This document shows positions 8,651 through 17,313 of a stretch of DNA of 64,000 nucleotides, one piece after another (positions within the stretch are counted from its first letter, which is position 1; every line of letters starts with the position of its first letter). The stretch is from NCBI RefSeq assembly GCF_900115185.1, contig NZ_FOVN01000001.1, positions 930,001 through 994,000 on the forward strand, read 5' to 3'. The notes below the pieces were generated by a model that worked only from the letters and a program-made list of their open reading frames with translations, ran no database searches and was not told the DNA's origin. This DNA is from Algorimicrobium echini (GTDB lineage Bacteria; Bacteroidota; Bacteroidia; Flavobacteriales; Flavobacteriaceae). Made by a program: the position numbers and the translations under genes.

Positions 8651-9649
8651 TTATTTAATGGCTTTTTTTAATTTTTTAAAGAATGCTTCTTCCTTTTCTG
8701 CTAGGGTTTCTAATTGCGAAGCAACGTTGTTATAGGCATCTTCTTTAGCGCTTCTATTTTTATAAATTCGAGAAGCATCTAGAGCAAAATCACGCCATAA
8801 ATCGCCAATATCGGTCATTTCTTTTGATAAATCGGCTAATTTTGGATTGTTTAAAATGCCACTTGCTTCTTGTAAAAAAGCAGCAAAAATGTAACGGAAT
8901 CCGCCACCACCTGTTCCAATTTCTTCTTGCATACGAACTACTTGGCCTAGATAGTGGTTAGCAACTTTAACACCTTTCTTTTTGGGCCATTTACGGATTA
9001 GTTTGGCTACATGACGAATGCCTTTTACACCTAATACTGGCATAGGAGCCAACATATCGCGACAGGTATGTTTTATGCCTTTTATAATGGCTTTTTCGAT
9101 ATCTAATTTTTCAGGAAATGAAATTGGGTAATACATATGCCCTTTCGGAGCAAATGGTCCTTTAGCAAAACGGACTTTTTCGAGTTCTTTTTCCGTTAAA
9201 GTTGTTACGGTTTCCATAACAGGATCACTAATTAAATACCTATCCTGTTCTTTTCCATATACAATAAGGTTGTGCGCATTAAAATGAAAACGATATTCGT
9301 CTGGGAAATAAACTAAATTATATACACCAACTTGTAGGCCAACTGGATTGTTGTTTTCTAAATTGGTATCCAGTCTTTCTTTGGCAACTTGAGGGTTTTT
9401 AAATTTTTCGCGCTTTATTTCAATACCAACACGTTTAGCAAATCGTTTAAATATAAAGCCTGGCATGGCTCTATAAGTCAGAGCAGGTGCATGGTTTACC
9501 TTTAAAAATGGAATGTAACAATACAGAAGTCCAGACCCAATACCAAATGCTAAAGGCTCACTTATTTGAAAGCCATGATGTTTCATTAAATTGGAAATCA
9601 CACCGTTTTCACAATGAGCTGTTTGATGATGTGTGAAATTAATTTCCAT
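8651..9649 (-). CDS. BtrH N-terminal-domain protein, candidate acyl/ester-forming transferase
   Basis: 332 residues. The N-terminal ~150 residues match the BtrH fold: HCENGVISNLMKHHG (Cys13), FNAHNLIVYG (His126) and YLISDP (Asp142) give a plausible Cys-His-Asp triad. BtrH of butirosin biosynthesis moves an acyl group from an acyl carrier protein onto its acceptor. The C-terminal half is helical and lacks a recognised motif apart from GTGGGGFRYIF. In this cluster a comparable ACP-to-hydroxyl transfer would join the aryl-polyene acid to the dialkylresorcinol. That function is a hypothesis. The gene overlaps the upstream small unknown gene by 11 bases. Confidence 0.7.
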   Translation of the reverse strand: MEINFTHHQTAHCENGVISNLMKHHGFQISEPLAFGIGSGLLYCYIPFLKVNHAPALTYRAMPGFIFKRFAKRVGIEIKREKFKNPQVAKERLDTNLENNNPVGLQVGVYNLVYFPDEYRFHFNAHNLIVYGKEQDRYLISDPVMETVTTLTEKELEKVRFAKGPFAPKGHMYYPISFPEKLDIEKAIIKGIKHTCRDMLAPMPVLGVKGIRHVAKLIRKWPKKKGVKVANHYLGQVVRMQEEIGTGGGGFRYIFAAFLQEASGILNNPKLADLSKEMTDIGDLWRDFALDASRIYKNRSAKEDAYNNVASQLETLAEKEEAFFKKLKKAIK

Positions 9650-10049
9650 GTTTGGTGATATCTTTTAGTTGTTCCACTGAAACATCAAAGGTATCTGCAT
9701 ACTTTTGAAGTTTTTTGTTTGAAAGTTTTTTAAAAATTGTTGGTTTAAAATGACGTTTTACACGCCAAGACCACATACCAACATAACTGGCTAGAATGGA
9801 TACATCCATTTTATGAAACTCCATATAGTATTCTATTGGGCTTGTTTTATTTTTTAAAACACGTCTTTTTGCATCTGCAATACGCGCATTAATTTCTTCT
9901 ATAGCTTGATTTAAAGCAATGGTTTTTGGATCCCAACCAGAACTATTTACAGTTGTATAGTTTCCATCGTCGTCTAAGGCGTAACATAATTCTTTAAGTT
10001 TAGCCGTTTCTAAATTACTGGTGTCTTGAGGAACTTCGTCTTTTTTCAT
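9639..10049 (-). CDS. Conserved-type small protein of the pigment cluster, function unknown
   Basis: 136 residues, not recognised. It is soluble and basic toward the C terminus, with a predicted helix of charged residues (EEINARIADAKRRVLKNKT) in the middle and a C-terminal helix-turn-helix-like segment (KKLQKYADTFDVSVEQLKDI). No signal peptide is seen. It lies 7 bases downstream of the second dehydratase gene and overlaps the BtrH-domain gene, so it is probably needed in stoichiometry with that protein. A small regulator or a partner of the BtrH-like protein are both possible. Confidence 0.6.
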   Translation of the reverse strand: MKKDEVPQDTSNLETAKLKELCYALDDDGNYTTVNSSGWDPKTIALNQAIEEINARIADAKRRVLKNKTSPIEYYMEFHKMDVSILASYVGMWSWRVKRHFKPTIFKKLSNKKLQKYADTFDVSVEQLKDITKHGN

Positions 10050-10056
10050 GCTGAAG

Positions 10057-10509
10057 TTATTTAAGTTCTTGAATAACTAAATTCAATTCACAAGATAGCA
10101 ATTCTATATGTTCTAACGTAATACGACAACTTAAGGTGCAAATACTGTATTCGTCTGTATCAAAACGCGATTTCAATGTGGCATTTGTCAGGATTGTGCT
10201 ACCTACTTTTGGGCAGGATTTTATGGTGACTTTTTTAATAGCACTGATAAAACCTATGAGCTTTGTACCTTCGCCTTCAACATCATTTTCATTAAAAAAG
10301 CTTTTTCCAACTATTGACGAGCAGGTTTGTGCCGCATTTTCTACCAAACCAGCTTCATTGAACACGCCATTTTCATTAAAAATACAATCTGGTTTTATAG
10401 TAAATGTTGTAGAAACGTGGGTGTCATCAAGTGTAAGAAGTTGATCAACCATTAAAAATGGCGATCTGTGAGGTAAAAATTTAGCGATATCTAGGTGCCG
10501 AACATCCAT
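10057..10509 (-). CDS. 3-hydroxyacyl-ACP dehydratase-like hotdog protein (ApeI/ApeP-like), copy 2
   Basis: 150 residues. It opens with the FabZ-type HRSPFLMVDQ segment. The catalytic-helix motif is EAGLVENAAQT, retaining the Glu (about residue 57), but no HFPG-type His is found where FabZ has it; the region reads DCIFNENGVF. Its start codon overlaps the stop of the preceding hotdog gene (TAATG), so the two are probably made together as a heterodimer, as known for aryl-polyene dehydratases. Its predicted role is dehydration of 3-hydroxyacyl-ACP to build the conjugated chain, or a structural partner role. Confidence 0.78.
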   Translation of the reverse strand: MDVRHLDIAKFLPHRSPFLMVDQLLTLDDTHVSTTFTIKPDCIFNENGVFNEAGLVENAAQTCSSIVGKSFFNENDVEGEGTKLIGFISAIKKVTIKSCPKVGSTILTNATLKSRFDTDEYSICTLSCRITLEHIELLSCELNLVIQELK

Positions 10510-10940
10510 TAGCTAGCAATAACGGTTTTCATTTCGCTTTGAGCAATTACCAGTTCCGCTTCATTTAGCACCTGAACTTCAACCATGGTTACACCCATAA
10601 ATTCATGTAAAATGGTTACGTTGGTAGTGATGTTTTCATTTATTTTAGGAAGCTTCAGGATTTTTATGGATTTTATTGAGCCAATATAACCAGTTGGCGC
10701 TGCTTCTCCTTTAAGAAAATATGCATAACCAGTGTGTAAAGCGACCGATTGAGCCATGTTTTCTATTAATCCGGGTTCTGTTAAATAATCACTCTCGATA
10801 AAAATATTAGACTCTAAAATTCTAAAACTAGATACTAAATTATCAGTTGAAAATTCCACTAATGTATCAACCATAACAAAAGGTGATTTTTGTGGAATTA
10901 AATTAGCTATATTGGTAATAGGTAAGAGTTGCGTTGTCAT
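10509..10940 (-). CDS. 3-hydroxyacyl-ACP dehydratase-like hotdog protein (ApeI/ApeP-like), copy 1
   Basis: 143 residues of hotdog fold with QKSPFVMVDTL near the N terminus and TEPGLIENMAQS on the central helix. The Glu of that helix is present, but the expected catalytic His is not seen (FIESDYL at that place). It overlaps copy 2 by one base and starts 3 bases after the darB stop. The pair presumably supplies dehydration in polyene formation; which of the two is catalytic is unclear because neither shows a standard His-Glu dyad. Confidence 0.78.
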   Translation of the reverse strand: MTTQLLPITNIANLIPQKSPFVMVDTLVEFSTDNLVSSFRILESNIFIESDYLTEPGLIENMAQSVALHTGYAYFLKGEAAPTGYIGSIKSIKILKLPKINENITTNVTILHEFMGVTMVEVQVLNEAELVIAQSEMKTVIAS

Positions 10941-10943
10941 TAT

Positions 10944-12077
10944 TTAGCAAACGGTTAAAAGTGCATATGCATATGAAAAACGGGAACTTTCAGGAACCGA
11001 AAGTAATATTTTCTGGCCTTTTTTAAGTTTCCCAGAATGTGCAAGTTCTTCTAACATTAAAAAGATAGATGCTGAACCCACATTACCTACTTTACTTAAA
11101 TTCATAAACCAATTTTCCCAAGGTATTTCAACACCATTATCTACCATTTCTTGATAGAGTTTATCTTTAAAAAAATGTGAAGAAATATGTGGTAAATAGT
11201 AATCTATCTCACTAGGTTTTAAATCGTGTTTAGTTAGGGCGCGTTTTAAGCTGTCAACACCTTTTTTAAGGATATTAGCACTTAATAGTTTCACATCTTG
11301 TTTGATAGCAAATAAAGATTTTTCGCTCCAATCGCTTGTTTTATACTCACTCCATGGTTTTAAAAAACCATTCTCAAGCTTATCTCCTCCAGCATACATG
11401 CAGGCTTCAAGCTCATGAGCATAGGAGTAACCCTCCATCCATTCTATTCGCAAAGGTGTTTCCCCATTTGGTTCATTTTCTAATAGAAATGCACCAGCAC
11501 CATCAGAGAGCATCCAACGTAAAAAATCTTTATTAAAAGCTAAAATGGGGTTGTCTTCTAAAGCCTGTAAATGTTTAATTTCGTTTTCAAATATATGTCC
11601 TTTCATCCACGAGGAAATTCGTTCAGATCCGGATGCTATGGCATTATTTGTTTGTCCCGATTTTACAGATAGAAACCCAAACTTTAAGGCATTCATACCA
11701 GAACAACAGGCACCTGAAGGTGAGTTTATTTCAACATTGTCACACTTTAAAAAACCATGAACCATAGCAGCATGAGATGGTAATATTTGATCAGGACTTG
11801 AAGTGCCACAGGATAATAAATCAATATCTGAGGACGTAAAATTTTCATCAAAAAGTTGCTCAATGGCTTCTTTGGCAAGTTGCGCATTGTTATGAGTTAC
11901 ATTCCCGTCATCATCTAATGCGTAATAGCGTGTTTTTATTTGATTGTTGCGTAAAACAATCCTACGTCCTTTGGACGCTTTTCCGTTTATAATTCCTAAT
12001 TTATCTTCCATCTCATCATTACTGATAGGACGATTTGGTAAAAATTTTGATATTTTAGTAATGTATACTTCCTTCAT
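10944..12077 (-). CDS. darB: KAS III-like ketosynthase DarB (dialkylresorcinol biosynthesis)
   Basis: 377 residues with the FabH-like triad: Cys125 in GACCSGMNA, His297 in YLPHISSH and Asn332 in KVGNVGSAS. DarB-type enzymes condense two fatty-acid-derived units to a cyclohexenone-type intermediate that is then aromatised to a 2,5-dialkylresorcinol. It is adjacent to darA (one base between stop and start), as in characterised darAB loci, and sits inside a polyene cluster, as expected for flexirubins, where an aryl polyene is esterified to a dialkylresorcinol. Family placement is by motif and neighbourhood. Confidence 0.85.
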   Translation of the reverse strand: MKEVYITKISKFLPNRPISNDEMEDKLGIINGKASKGRRIVLRNNQIKTRYYALDDDGNVTHNNAQLAKEAIEQLFDENFTSSDIDLLSCGTSSPDQILPSHAAMVHGFLKCDNVEINSPSGACCSGMNALKFGFLSVKSGQTNNAIASGSERISSWMKGHIFENEIKHLQALEDNPILAFNKDFLRWMLSDGAGAFLLENEPNGETPLRIEWMEGYSYAHELEACMYAGGDKLENGFLKPWSEYKTSDWSEKSLFAIKQDVKLLSANILKKGVDSLKRALTKHDLKPSEIDYYLPHISSHFFKDKLYQEMVDNGVEIPWENWFMNLSKVGNVGSASIFLMLEELAHSGKLKKGQKILLSVPESSRFSYAYALLTVC

Positions 12078-12078
12078 T

Positions 12079-13011
12079 TTAAACTTCCTTCTCTTTTAAT
12101 GCAACAGATGCGTAATATACTTTTTCTTTTTTTATTTGGCTATAAAATGGTAAATAAGTCAACAAAAATAAGATAAAAACTAGTGGCGAAATTAACCAAA
12201 TTGCAATTAATAAGTAATAATTAAATAATTTAACTAAAAACCGTCTTTTTGAAGTGTTTTTCTCACTTTTTGTGCTAATCATATCTGCCCATTTTGAGAA
12301 TATTGCATTAGCACGCTTATCAACTGTTATTAAAAACGGTTTTATTTTTACGGCGCCAACATTTAAAAGATTGTTTTGTAAGTTATTATAGTTATTTTGG
12401 TTAAGGTGTTCAGCAATTACGGTTCCAAATTTTGTGGCTTCATCAATATCTTTTTGAGAGACACCTGGTTTTGGGAAAATCCCTAAAAATCGTTTTTTTA
12501 CACCTGTAAACATCCATTGGACAATGGTAATAACGCTAACGTGATTTATATGTCTGTCTACCAATACAATGTTACCAACTAAATTAGCTTGAAGTTCTTG
12601 TAGTTTACTCTTCATTTTTTCTTGAGCCATTATCCACATATTCCTACAACCAATTACGGTTATTACTGGCGTGTTTTTGAAAAGTTTTTTAGCTTCGGGT
12701 GTTGCTAGAAATGAGGTGGTTGGTAGTGAGGGCGTTAAATACCAAACGGAATATCCAAATAAAATTAAATCGTATTTTTTGTTTAAAATAGATTCGGAAA
12801 TGGGTTTTATCTGCCGTGGTTCTTGGCGAAAAGTTTCTGGAAAAACTCCAAAAAACTGTTCTTTATTCCATGGAAATGGGAACGTTTCTTCCATGTGAAT
12901 ATTTAAATAAGTGAAAGCCGTTTCGTCATTTTTCATTGATTTAACGATATTGTTCAAAATCTCGGTTAATTGGCCTGATTGCGAATAATAGATGACTAAA
13001 ACTTGTTTCAT
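12079..13011 (-). CDS. darA: DarA-like dialkylresorcinol condensing enzyme/aromatase (flavodoxin-like)
   Basis: 310 residues using the ATG at 13011, which begins MKQVLVIYYSQSGQ. The frame is open further upstream, but that ATG follows the acyltransferase stop by one base. The N-terminal half has a flavodoxin-like fold with the FMN-phosphate loop YSQSGQLTE. The C terminus carries hydrophobic helices (about 275-300), suggesting membrane association. DarA acts with DarB; in characterised systems the pair gives 2,5-dialkylresorcinols, with DarA aromatising the ring. The pairing with DarB makes the call fairly safe. Confidence 0.82.
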   Translation of the reverse strand: MKQVLVIYYSQSGQLTEILNNIVKSMKNDETAFTYLNIHMEETFPFPWNKEQFFGVFPETFRQEPRQIKPISESILNKKYDLILFGYSVWYLTPSLPTTSFLATPEAKKLFKNTPVITVIGCRNMWIMAQEKMKSKLQELQANLVGNIVLVDRHINHVSVITIVQWMFTGVKKRFLGIFPKPGVSQKDIDEATKFGTVIAEHLNQNNYNNLQNNLLNVGAVKIKPFLITVDKRANAIFSKWADMISTKSEKNTSKRRFLVKLFNYYLLIAIWLISPLVFILFLLTYLPFYSQIKKEKVYYASVALKEKEV

Positions 13012-13012
13012 G

Positions 13013-13897
13013 TTAGGTGTTTTTAGAGTCCCAAAAATCAAAATAATTAAACCATTGTAATGGGTATTTTTTTAACATCCATGTTAAACTTTCGGTATAT
13101 TCTTTTAGTAAACCTTGAGCATCGCGATGTTTAGCTTTGGAGCGTCTAGCATATAAATGATAATGTTTGTTGGTTTCTTTCATAACATAGACAAATAAAA
13201 CCGGCACATTTAATCTGGAAGCTAAAAGAAACGGGCCAGCTGGAAATTTAGCGGATTTTCCTAGTAATATTTCAGATAGATATTTTGTGTCTTTAGTGTA
13301 TCTATCTCCCGTTATACAAACTATTTCATTTCTAGCTAAAGCTGCGTTGACCTCAAAAATATGAGATAAATCTTCACTTATAATAATAAGATTGATGTTA
13401 GATTTTTTACGGACACTATCTAAATAATTTTTAATATCTGTATGCTCTACGTCTGTTGTTAATAAACTAATGGAAGCATTATCATCTAATTGATTGAAAA
13501 AATATTCAGATATTTCAAAATTTCCCACATGAGCACTAATTAATATTCCACCTTTTTTTTCTTGTAAGGTTTCAGTGATATTATGGATACCATCAAATTC
13601 ATAGGTAAATTTATTACTCAAATTTGAAGATATAGCAATTTTATCTAATATGGTTTGTCCAAATACATAGTAGCTTTTGTAAATACTTAAATAACTCTTG
13701 AAGCTAGAATAGTTTAGTCGCTTTTTAAAGTAATAATAAATATCTTTAGTGCTTTCTTTTGAAAAAAAACAGAAATAAGCAGCTACAAAATATAGTACAA
13801 CATAAGAGACACTCATCCCTAAGTGCTTCATGAAGAAGACAAATATTTTATAACCAAGAACGGTTCCTCTTGATTTTCCTTGCCATTCTGTAGCCAT
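13013..13897 (-). CDS. LpxL/HtrB-family lysophospholipid acyltransferase-like protein
   Basis: 294 residues. An N-terminal hydrophobic segment (about 28-45) anchors it to the inner membrane. The acyltransferase motif HVGNFE (His123, Glu128: HX4E) is intact, followed by GDRYTKDT and FPAGPFLLASRLNVP blocks typical of the family. Such enzymes in aryl-polyene clusters attach the ACP-bound polyene to a lipid acceptor. Here it competes with the BtrH-domain protein as candidate for the ester-forming step. It lies between the second ACP gene and darA. Confidence 0.83.
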   Translation of the reverse strand: MATEWQGKSRGTVLGYKIFVFFMKHLGMSVSYVVLYFVAAYFCFFSKESTKDIYYYFKKRLNYSSFKSYLSIYKSYYVFGQTILDKIAISSNLSNKFTYEFDGIHNITETLQEKKGGILISAHVGNFEISEYFFNQLDDNASISLLTTDVEHTDIKNYLDSVRKKSNINLIIISEDLSHIFEVNAALARNEIVCITGDRYTKDTKYLSEILLGKSAKFPAGPFLLASRLNVPVLFVYVMKETNKHYHLYARRSKAKHRDAQGLLKEYTESLTWMLKKYPLQWFNYFDFWDSKNT

Positions 13898-13915
13898 AAA
13901 AAAAACGGATATAGA

Positions 13916-14164
13916 TTAGCTTAATTTGCGCTCAATAAGATTATAAAAATCTTGAAGTGTAGTAACGTTTACAAAGTCTTCACCTACTAATTTTACACCA
14001 AAATTAGACTCAACTGCAACGACTAAATCTACAAAATCTAGACTGTCAAGCTCTAAAGTGTTCTTAAGGTTTGCTTCTGGAGAAATATCATCACTTTCTA
14101 CTTCAAACTCATCAATAAGAAAGTCGTTTATTTTTTCAATAATAACTTCTTTTGTCATTTCCAC
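13916..14164 (-). CDS. Acyl carrier protein, second in cluster
   Basis: 82 residues. The phosphopantetheine Ser lies in LELDSLDFVDL. It is 4 bases downstream of the ketosynthase gene at 14169-15380 and upstream of the acyltransferase, so it probably presents chains to both. Its sequence is clearly different from the other cluster ACP (3128-3385), consistent with separate partner enzymes. Confidence 0.9.
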   Translation of the reverse strand: MEMTKEVIIEKINDFLIDEFEVESDDISPEANLKNTLELDSLDFVDLVVAVESNFGVKLVGEDFVNVTTLQDFYNLIERKLS

Positions 14165-14168
14165 AAAA

Positions 14169-15380
14169 TTATTTTTTAATAATTAAAGCCGAATTTGTTC
14201 CCCCAAATCCAAACGAATTAGACAAAAATACATCAAATTTTTTATCTAACGTTTTGTTAACTAAATTTAATTTACTTGCTGCTTGATCTACTTCCTCTAG
14301 ATTGATGTTGGGTGCAATAAAATCATTCTGCATCATTAGGATGGAATATAGTACTTCACTAGCTCCAGCCATCCAGCACTCATGTCCTGTCATGGATTTA
14401 GTAGAACTAACGTATGGGCCATTTTCTCCAAAAACTTCTAATATAGCTAACGCTTCATTGGCGTCTCCAACTGGTGTTGAGGTTGCGTGCGCATTCACAT
14501 AATCAATATCTGACGCTTTAATTTCAGCTTGTTTTATAGCCATTTTCATGGCGCGTGCAGGACCGTCCACGTTAGGTGTTGATATATGATCTCCATTGGA
14601 GGAAAATCCATATCCAATAACTTCACCGTAAATTTGGGCACCGCGTTTAATTGCAGACTCATAAGTTTCTAAAATTAATGTAGCTGCACCACCACTTGGA
14701 ACCAAACCATCTCTATTTTTATCAAATGGACGAGAAGCTTTTTTGGGATCACTATTAATAGAGAAAACACCTAAACCATCAAAACTGCCCATGGCAATAG
14801 CATTTATTTCTTGGGCACCTCCACAAATAACGTAGTCTTGAAGACCGCTTTTAATGAGTTGATATGCCATGCCAATAGAATGAGATCCACTGGCACAGGC
14901 TGCACTAATAGTAAAATTAATACCACGCAATTTAAATATAGTGGACAAATTCATAGTAACAGACGAATTCATTGCTTGAAATATAGCGCCAGAACCTACA
15001 AGTGTTGTGTCTTTTTTCTCACGTATTTTATCAACAGATTCTACAACAGATTTAGCTGTACTATCATTTCCATATAAAATACCAACCTCATGTTGGTCTA
15101 AAAAATCTTGTGATATTTTTGCATTTTCAAGGGCCTCTAGTGTTGCTATATAGGCATATTCACCTTCTTCACCCAAACTAATGCGTTGCCTACGGGATAA
15201 TAAATTTTTTAGGTTAGGTTGCTTGACCATGCCAGTTAAAGGGGAACGATAACCAAAGTCTAGCCGATCCTTATCAGCTATAATTCCAGATTCACCTTTA
15301 TAAAGTGATTGTTTTACAGCTTCTAAATTTTCACCTATGCAGGAATAAATACCCATCCCAGAAATCACAACTCTTCTCAT
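14169..15380 (-). CDS. Beta-ketoacyl-ACP synthase (FabF type), first in cluster
   Basis: 403 residues from the ATG at 15380 (MRRVVISGMGIYS), chosen because family members start here; an in-frame ATG at 15395 would add five residues. Triad: Cys162 in SAACASG, His298 in NAHATST and His333 in TGHECWM. It ends NSFGFGGTNSALI. It probably performs polyene chain extension together with the FabG encoded directly upstream and the ACP directly downstream. The three genes form a compact KR-KS-ACP block. Confidence 0.87.
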   Translation of the reverse strand: MRRVVISGMGIYSCIGENLEAVKQSLYKGESGIIADKDRLDFGYRSPLTGMVKQPNLKNLLSRRQRISLGEEGEYAYIATLEALENAKISQDFLDQHEVGILYGNDSTAKSVVESVDKIREKKDTTLVGSGAIFQAMNSSVTMNLSTIFKLRGINFTISAACASGSHSIGMAYQLIKSGLQDYVICGGAQEINAIAMGSFDGLGVFSINSDPKKASRPFDKNRDGLVPSGGAATLILETYESAIKRGAQIYGEVIGYGFSSNGDHISTPNVDGPARAMKMAIKQAEIKASDIDYVNAHATSTPVGDANEALAILEVFGENGPYVSSTKSMTGHECWMAGASEVLYSILMMQNDFIAPNINLEEVDQAASKLNLVNKTLDKKFDVFLSNSFGFGGTNSALIIKK

Positions 15381-15395
15381 TTTATCAAACAACAT

Positions 15396-16127
15396 TTAAG
15401 AGTAAATACCTCCATTTATATTAATTACTTCGCCAGTTATATAGGATGCCCTTTTGGAAGCAAGGAATGATACTGCATAAGCAACCTCTTCTGGTTCCCC
15501 AAAGCGGTTTATAGGAATCATGCTTTTTAGTTCTTTTTCATCCAAATTGGCTGTCATATCCGATTTTATAAAACCAGGCGCAACAGCGTTTACTGTAATA
15601 TTTCGTTTAGCGACTTCTTGAGCCAATGCTTTGGTAGCAGCTACTAATGCACCTTTTGCAGCGGAATAATTAGTTTGTCCAGCGGTACCCTTAACACCTG
15701 AAACCGAGGCCACATTAATTATACGACCATAACGGTTGCGTAATAATTTTTGAATAAGGTGGTTGGTAACATTATAAAAACCATTTAACGAGGTGTTTAT
15801 AACATCTTGCCAGTCTTCCGGTGGCATCCACATAAACAGACCGTCTTTTGTAATTCCAGCATTATTTACAATAACTTCTATTATCGCATCCTTATTCTGT
15901 TCTTGCCAGGCATCTAACGCAGATTTTACTTGGTTGGCATCTGTGACATTGAATTGGATTATTTCGGCTGTTTTCCCTAAAGACTCAATGTCTTTTTGGG
16001 TTTCTAAAGCAGCAGTTTTGTTACTATTATAATTTATTAAGATGTGGTAATCCGAGTCTTGTGCAAGTTGTTTGCATATAGCTTTCCCAATTCCTCGAGA
16101 ACCACCAGTAATTAAAGCACATTTCAT
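15396..16127 (-). CDS. 3-oxoacyl-ACP reductase (FabG-type SDR)
   Basis: 243 residues. NADPH loop TGGSRGIG (residues 8-15), NNAG (88-91), catalytic Ser in NVASVSG and Tyr154-x3-Lys158 (YSAAK) are all present, the full ketoreductase signature. It reduces 3-ketoacyl-ACP to 3-hydroxyacyl-ACP in the polyene pathway. No enoyl reductase is encoded in this cluster, which fits a product that keeps its double bonds. It may also serve the second lipid cluster at 43629-49878, which lacks a ketoreductase. Confidence 0.88.
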   Translation of the reverse strand: MKCALITGGSRGIGKAICKQLAQDSDYHILINYNSNKTAALETQKDIESLGKTAEIIQFNVTDANQVKSALDAWQEQNKDAIIEVIVNNAGITKDGLFMWMPPEDWQDVINTSLNGFYNVTNHLIQKLLRNRYGRIINVASVSGVKGTAGQTNYSAAKGALVAATKALAQEVAKRNITVNAVAPGFIKSDMTANLDEKELKSMIPINRFGEPEEVAYAVSFLASKRASYITGEVININGGIYS

Positions 16128-16171
16128 GTATATGTTTTTTTCAGGCTATTGCTAATTAGTTGTTTGTTAAA

Positions 16172-17299
16172 CTAATGAAATAATTCTAAATTTTCAAACC
16201 ACAGGTTGTTTAATGGTTCACCTTTTGGTGTTAAATAAGTCCAAGACTTTTTCTTTTTAACACGTGCCAGTCCATCAATAAAACCTTTAGGGTTGTTTTT
16301 TGAAAAAATAGAAAATCCACCAGCAGTAATTTCATAATCTTCAGGAATAACCAAATCGCCTTTTGTATTAATAAAGCCCCATTCTTTTCCTGTTGTAACA
16401 GGTGCTAAACCACTTTCACTAAAGATTTCAGCATCTTTGTATTGAAACGGAATAATAACCGCACCAGACGTATCAATATAGCCCCAATTCTTACCTTCAC
16501 TTACTGGTGCTAATCCGTTTACAAAGGCACGTGCCTTATCAAATTTTGGTTCTATAATCCAGTCACCATTCGAGTTTATAAATCCTATTTTATCATTTTT
16601 TTTAGCATAGGTGTTTTCTGCATTATGAGAAAAATCCCATATTTTTTCAGCACCAGGAACTTCTTTAAATTCACCATTTATTATTAGTCCGTAGCGTTCA
16701 CCAATGTTGGCTACAATATGACCATTGTATTCGTTGCTAACACCATCATATTCTGTTTTTACAATATATTTTCCTGAAGCGTCAACCAATCCCCATTTAT
16801 CATTTTCCAATACTTTAGCTGAACCATTTTCAAAATTGAATACTTTAGTAAATTTTGGTTCTACTACAATTTCACCTTTGGTATTTATAAACCCTACACC
16901 AGATTCTTTTCTAATTATAGCATAGCCATTTTCAAAATCGTAAACCTTATCGGTTGCTACATCTTTTAAAACCTGTTCGCCTTTTTTGTTGATGTAAATC
17001 CAATCCTTATCTTTTAAAACAACAGCAATACCTGAATTAAATGCTTTTGTTTTATCAAATTGTGGCTGAATAACCCATTCACCTTTACGGTTTATAAAAC
17101 CCCATGTTTTTTTATCCAAGGAGGCTTCTGCTAAATCATCTGAAAAGTTTTTAGCTACTTTAAACTGTGGTTTAATTTGCCAAGTGCCTGTTTTTGTAAT
17201 GTAGCCATAATCACCATCTAGATTTGCTAAAGCTAAATCTTGTGCATGACAAAAAATACCCAAAAAGAGAAGTGTAACGAAGAATGCTGTTGTTTTCAT
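16172..17299 (-). CDS. Secreted WG-repeat protein
   Basis: 375 residues with an N-terminal signal peptide (MKTTAFFVTLLFLGIFCHAQ). The rest is about a dozen degenerate WG/KWG-type repeats, recognisable from recurring units like WGFINRKGEWVIQPQFDK and GYIDTSGAVIIPFQYKDA. Such proteins are probable surface or periplasmic beta-repeat proteins without known enzymatic activity. It lies between the ammonia-lyase and fabG genes, so it may be co-transcribed with the pigment operon (14 bases from the lyase stop), but a functional link is not established. Confidence 0.8.
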   Translation of the reverse strand: MKTTAFFVTLLFLGIFCHAQDLALANLDGDYGYITKTGTWQIKPQFKVAKNFSDDLAEASLDKKTWGFINRKGEWVIQPQFDKTKAFNSGIAVVLKDKDWIYINKKGEQVLKDVATDKVYDFENGYAIIRKESGVGFINTKGEIVVEPKFTKVFNFENGSAKVLENDKWGLVDASGKYIVKTEYDGVSNEYNGHIVANIGERYGLIINGEFKEVPGAEKIWDFSHNAENTYAKKNDKIGFINSNGDWIIEPKFDKARAFVNGLAPVSEGKNWGYIDTSGAVIIPFQYKDAEIFSESGLAPVTTGKEWGFINTKGDLVIPEDYEITAGGFSIFSKNNPKGFIDGLARVKKKKSWTYLTPKGEPLNNLWFENLELFH

Positions 17300-17313
17300 A
17301 ATATAAAATTGTT

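Noticed and set aside
9639-10049. Assigning the small cluster protein as an XRE-type regulator
   Set aside because: A C-terminal helix-turn-helix-like segment is visible, but the rest does not match, and nothing else supports DNA binding.
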